Shown here piece after piece: positions 59,706-64,000 of a DNA stretch of 64,000 bases. The stretch comes from Polytrichum commune. Lineage: Eukaryota > Streptophyta > Polytrichopsida > Polytrichales > Polytrichaceae. Where the stretch lies: the NCBI GenBank assembly GCA_950295325.1, contig OX485809.1, positions 25,558,144-25,622,143 on the forward strand, read 5' to 3'. Position numbers and translations under genes: made by a program. The first letter of the stretch is position 1. Each line of letters opens with the position of its first letter. The notes beneath the pieces are model-generated. The model searched no databases. It saw nothing but the letters and a program-made list of their open reading frames with translations, and was not told the origin of the DNA.

Positions 59706-61512
59706 CTATGTTAACCTTCTTGCTTGATTAAAAGCTTCAACCTCAAAATAATCATGTATAGCACGTAAAAGACCTTCTTTAATCGATGATAATAATATCC
59801 TCGAATGTTTTAACTCCCAATCCAATAACATGTGTACAACCAACATGTGTTTACATATATGGACTTGGTCATTGCACTCACAACACTCACAACACTCATA
59901 ACTTAGGTTTAATGCATACCAAGACTCTAGGTTTGTTTGACTTTGAACCAACAATTTCATACTATATTGATAATTTATTTGCAGATGTCTTTGTGGATTA
60001 TTCAATGTTCTTCCACAATTTGAGCTGCCATTTGTAATCTTGTTGTGTAGTGCTTGTCTTGGCCATGTGTCGAATATTTTCCCGATTCGCTCGATGAGTT
60101 AACATGCCAATAATGATAAACTAGTGTTCCTCCACCAAAACGTAAGCCACCCCTTAAACCCCTAAACCCTTTCACCTGGGTGTTATAAATACCAATGGTC
60201 AATAGTTATAGAGAATTTGTGAATTAATTCATGTGCATAGCTTGAAATTTTGATTGAGAGCTTGTAAACAAAGATTGCGAGTTTATCATAGTTATTCTAC
60301 AAGGGATCCATTAATACAATATTTGAACGTTGTAACTTTGTTTAAAAATCCCATACCTCAAGTTCTACGCTCATGTATTTATTGGACTTGAACGACCAAG
60401 CATGCATACAAGAGTTCTCACTTACAAGAAGGCTAGTTTCTATAAACTCAAGCCCTAATGTAGAGGGGGGTAAATCACTCACCTATTAGTGCCCACATCA
60501 ATGTATGAAGCATGCGGTTCTTTCTTCTTCTTCTTCTTGCAATAATGTGTATTTGATATAATATCATAACCTTTCAACATGATTTGTGGTGTTGACAAAA
60601 CCATGTTCATATAGATGATTATAGTGAATCCATATTCCATTGCAATGAGACTCAATCCATATGGTAGCCACGTAATTCAAAACATCACATTCATCTACAC
60701 ATGTGATTTTAAATTCTTCATATTTTTTGTTGAATACTTTCTTCATAATACACTCTTAAAATTCACATATGCGTTTTTATAAAGCCATTTTTTTTCACTG
60801 CGGAAGCTTTTGGTAAAAGATTCTTTATCCAAGCCTTTTTAACATGAAACCAACAAAATAATTGATGACTTTTCTTTGTACTTTGGATGTGTCATTGATT
60901 CCCCAACACCATAAATCCTCGTCAATAACGTCTTTCAAGGCATTAAATTTGGTCATGCATTTGTTGATAAAAATAGCATTTGGACGTATGTGTCCCATCT
61001 TATCAAAGACGGCTTTTACTGTCACTTTCTTGGTCACTTGTCATGTTAGATGAACATAACATAATAAATATGGGCAACCCCAAACCTCTAGCATAAGGGC
61101 AAATTGTTGCACAAAGGGGCGACCATATTAGATTGTTTCAAAAATATAGTCTAATGCCCATGCAAAATCTGGAATAAATCTTAGTGCTAATTCTTTCATC
61201 CACTTTGTTTGTATAACTAATACTAATGGTTTTTTTCAAGGTCTTCATTTGTAGGATCATAAGATTGATAAAAAAATGACCATATAAGTAGTTATCTAGT
61301 CTTTAATTCCATTATGACATTCACCCAATCATCATTGTGCACAATAAAGACAAATTTCCAACATCCTTTGATGGTGGGAAAAACATGCATGAAACTTGTT
61401 TAGAAGTTTCTACCTCTTTGCGCAAAATATCGACGCACGTCTTAGCAGTCATTAAGGTTGATTGCACATCATTAAAATTATTGAGATTATTCATGCAATG
61501 AAATATGACCAT
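59706..61512 (-). pseudogene. MULE transposase relic with SWIM zinc finger
   Basis: Minus-strand pieces in order: WMKELALRFIPDFAWALDYI (61140-61200, the ALD Asp of the MULE DDE core, followed by a stop), then HIRPNAIFINKCMTKFNALK with VIDEDLWCWGI (60870-60990), then ATIWIESHCNGIWIHYNHLY with NTTNHVERL (60564-60650), then CCECNDQVHICKHMLVVHML (59850-59920), a SWIM-type CxC..CxH zinc finger. This is the layout of plant Mutator-like/FAR1-related transposases. Stops and frame changes separate the pieces. The second core Asp has become Asn (INKC for the usual IDK). Terminal repeats not found. Confidence 0.72.
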
Positions 61513-61514
61513 GG

Positions 61515-64000
61515 GATGAAGGGGTATAAAAATACACTAAAAAAAAATTATTCATTTGATCCTGGTATATGTCCCAAATGCTCTCTATGAATTTGAAAAT
61601 GCAAATTACCATAACATTCAAGAATAATGCTAGCACCCTACTTTGGAATTCATTTAATTTTTGTTCGATAACAACCGTGATATAGGTAAGAACATATTAA
61701 ATAAGGGTGCAAGATAAATCATTTAAAAAAAAATCTTATGTTCTTTCTACATCCTAGTTTGGAAGCTTTAACGTCACTTGTACATTGTTTTCTATATGTC
61801 TCTTTTTTCAAGATTGACATAAAGCTTAAATGTAGTCCATGTAGTTTCTTAAACGTGATGATATTTATTCTAGAAAGAAAAAAACATCAAACGCACATGC
61901 CCACGTTTGGTGCTCTTTGAATAGGTTTTTCTCGGTCCAAATTATATAATGTAATGGTATAATACATTTAATTAAAATTAAAAGTGACATATATACATTA
62001 ATAGTTTAACACAAAACCATTATGTAATACATTTGAAATACAAAAATTAATGGACAAAGGTTAAGGACCATTGAAAGGTAACACACCTCAATACGCTTAT
62101 CCGTCTCAACCGGTTTCATTATTTTATATTGAAAATTCACATCCACAAAGCCTTATTGTATTGTTATTTCTATGTCATTCATTTGATAGGATCTACAAAA
62201 AAATTTCCACGCTAGTATATTCTACCTGAATTACACCCATAATGTGTAATTGTGGCTGGAAAAGGTAAAGAAGATACACTATATACATTGCGTTGTTGCA
62301 AATACACCTAAAGTAAATAAAATCTACATTAATTAAGCTTCACAATTAAACACCATTTAAAAGCATGTAAATTAATGAATGGGAAAAATATGTTTAAAAT
62401 AGGTCTTGTAATGACAACTTAATTTCACTAGTGTTAGATTAAGATAAGTGACAAATAGAACTCATATGCAGATAATAAATCTTTTAACAAACAATTTCTA
62501 ATGAAGGTGGGCTTGGATAATTTAAAGACATGTTAGTTAACTAACTACGGTAATGAAAGAAATATAGTATTGATTCACACTATGAAAAATAAATGTATTG
62601 ACAATATGAAGAGTAAAGAGACACTTGATACTTCAATATTAGTCATTTCATCTTATCACCAAAGGTTATTTTTGGAACTTTCATAACCTCCTCAAATATA
62701 AATCTTTTATGTATATTTTGAGTTAGTGATTAAATATCAAGTGAAGACTTTGTCAAAATACAACGAGCACAAGTGTGATTAATTTCCCTAATAAAGTCTT
62801 GTGAAATGCTGTGATTTCATGCCCCCACTAACCACCCTTCACCCATAATATGGGTTTGGATGGCCAGGATTGCTAAGTGTGGGTTATGGAAAATATGTGA
62901 AAATGTGGACCAATTTTTTCCCACTCCTCAATGAAGGAAATACTATTTGATTTTTTTGGAGTTTAAATGTGCAGTCTCTCTTCACCATTCACCAACGTAC
63001 GCTCCCCCAACCCAACTTCAAGTTTTTTATCATTTCTTTTAATGCTTCACGTTCCATGACATTGGTGGCTTCATCCAAATTAATGAATTAAGGATCAACA
63101 TCCACAACCATATCCCCAGTGGAAATTATATCTCCTTGAATGTATTGGATCATAAAGGTATAGGCCTTAAGTGGAAATATGTACCAAGTAGGAGATTAAA
63201 GTTGAAAAGGGCTAATCACATTGTTTGAAACCCCAATATTCTCTTGCATTCCTTCATTATTGTCAAATGTTATATAATGCACATCCCCATCCTTATTTCT
63301 AACTTCTTCAATGCCTTCATAATTTATTTTGATTTGAATCAAAGTCCTCCATTCCTACAAAGTCCGTTGTACACTTTAGGTTCACACACAAATAAAAATA
63401 TGGACCATCACAACATATTTGTGTTGCATTAGTAAACCTACAAGGAAACATCTACAAAAACTAGGTGGTTAATTAGACCTCCCCTTCATTAGTTGTGGCT
63501 ATTGAAAGTGCATGTTTGTTTGAATTCTGAACATGATACACATGTCCTTCCAATTGTGTTCAATATTGAGTGCATAATAGTTATGAATATTTGCAAACGT
63601 AGTCCAATCTTTCCCAAACATGTGTCTTTATGATGTTTTCTCTTTGATCCTCACTGGACACATACTACCAATCAAATACAAGGCACTAGGGGTCATATTA
63701 AGAAAACAAGCCACTTAAGACCCATCTACCTTATGTCATTTTTTTCGGCGATGAACAAGCACCGTACCTTAACAAAATATTCTACAACGTTGCTAATACT
63801 TAGCATAAGTATGAAGCAAAATGTAGAAGAAACTTACCACCAATCTCGGAGACACAAGAATGCACGATATCAATTTCATTCAGAAGTTCATGACCAGAAG
63901 TTGCAAATACTTCCTCTGTGGAGCCCAACGGATTGCTGATAACCTCCACTATCATTTGGATAGGGTTTAGGGTTTTGGCTAAACTTTTGGGATAATTTGG
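61515..64000. other. Intergenic, no gene; diverged 40-bp palindrome at 61878-61919
   Basis: AT-rich with short frames only. The palindrome AACATCAAACG..CGTTTGGTGCTCTTT resembles the perfect palindrome at 28689-28728. The last 40 bp contain TAGGGTTTAGGGTTTTGG, telomere-like but irregular. Confidence 0.4.

Noticed and set aside
1-64000. CRISPR arrays, operons, tRNA or rRNA genes
   Set aside because: No regularly spaced repeats, no bacterial gene organisation and no tRNA/rRNA signature were seen; the content is eukaryotic.

Overview
The window looks like transposon-dense nuclear DNA of a land plant. Evidence for this: two genes of the plant heavy-metal-associated (HMA) protein family, a phytocyanin (a copper-protein family of land plants), plant-type exons of coatomer subunit delta, GT..AG introns of plant size, and Arabidopsis-type TTTAGGG telomere-like repeats. 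The species cannot be named. A piggyBac transposase relic, which I regard as uncommon in flowering plants, and a delta-COP sequence that seems bryophyte/lycophyte-like from memory make a non-flowering plant worth considering, with low confidence.

Layout, left to right. 0-1.7 kb: piggyBac transposase pseudogene (+). 4.1-4.5 kb: Harbinger-type MITE. 7.6-9.0 kb: HMA-domain gene copy 1 (-). 9.6-14.3 kb: decayed L1-type LINE (-). 14.4-15.5 kb: polypyrimidine tract. 16-21 kb: MITEs and hairpins. 22.7-23.2 kb: second Harbinger-type MITE. 24.0-24.9 kb: HMA-domain gene copy 2 (-). 27.2-27.8 kb: Ulp1-protease relic (-). 28.1-31.3 kb: second LINE fragment (-), split by a hAT element with a perfect 8-bp target duplication. 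34-38 kb: an A/C-rich RNase H retroelement relic (+), split by a 1.1-kb TIR element with an 8-bp duplication. 38.7-40.0 kb: Mutator-like element with a 10-bp duplication. 41.0-41.5 and 56.3-57.0 kb: pogo-like elements, the second carrying a transposase C-terminus. 55.1-56.3 and 57.3-58.3 kb: a dispersed repeat and tandem duplications. 59.7-61.5 kb: MULE/SWIM-finger transposase relic (-).

The centrepiece is 42.5-50.7 kb. A non-autonomous Harbinger-type element (TSD TAA) contains, nested inside it, a 7.7-kb PIF/Harbinger element (TSD TTA). The inner element has an uninterrupted 422-aa transposase with a recognisable DD35E triad (+) and a degenerate Myb/SANT ORF1 (-). Between these two transposon genes lie about 4 kb of apparent host DNA on the minus strand: four internal exons of coatomer subunit delta (with a premature stop) and a four-exon phytocyanin gene whose splice phases all agree and whose copper ligands are all present. 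This is the structure expected of a Pack-type transposon that captured host genomic DNA and still carries its own potential transposase.

Most genes here do not work together; they are independent mobile elements and their cargo. The likely non-TE genes are the two paralogous HMA-domain genes, which share exon sizes and splice phases and probably arose by local duplication, with the sequence between them later filled by transposons.
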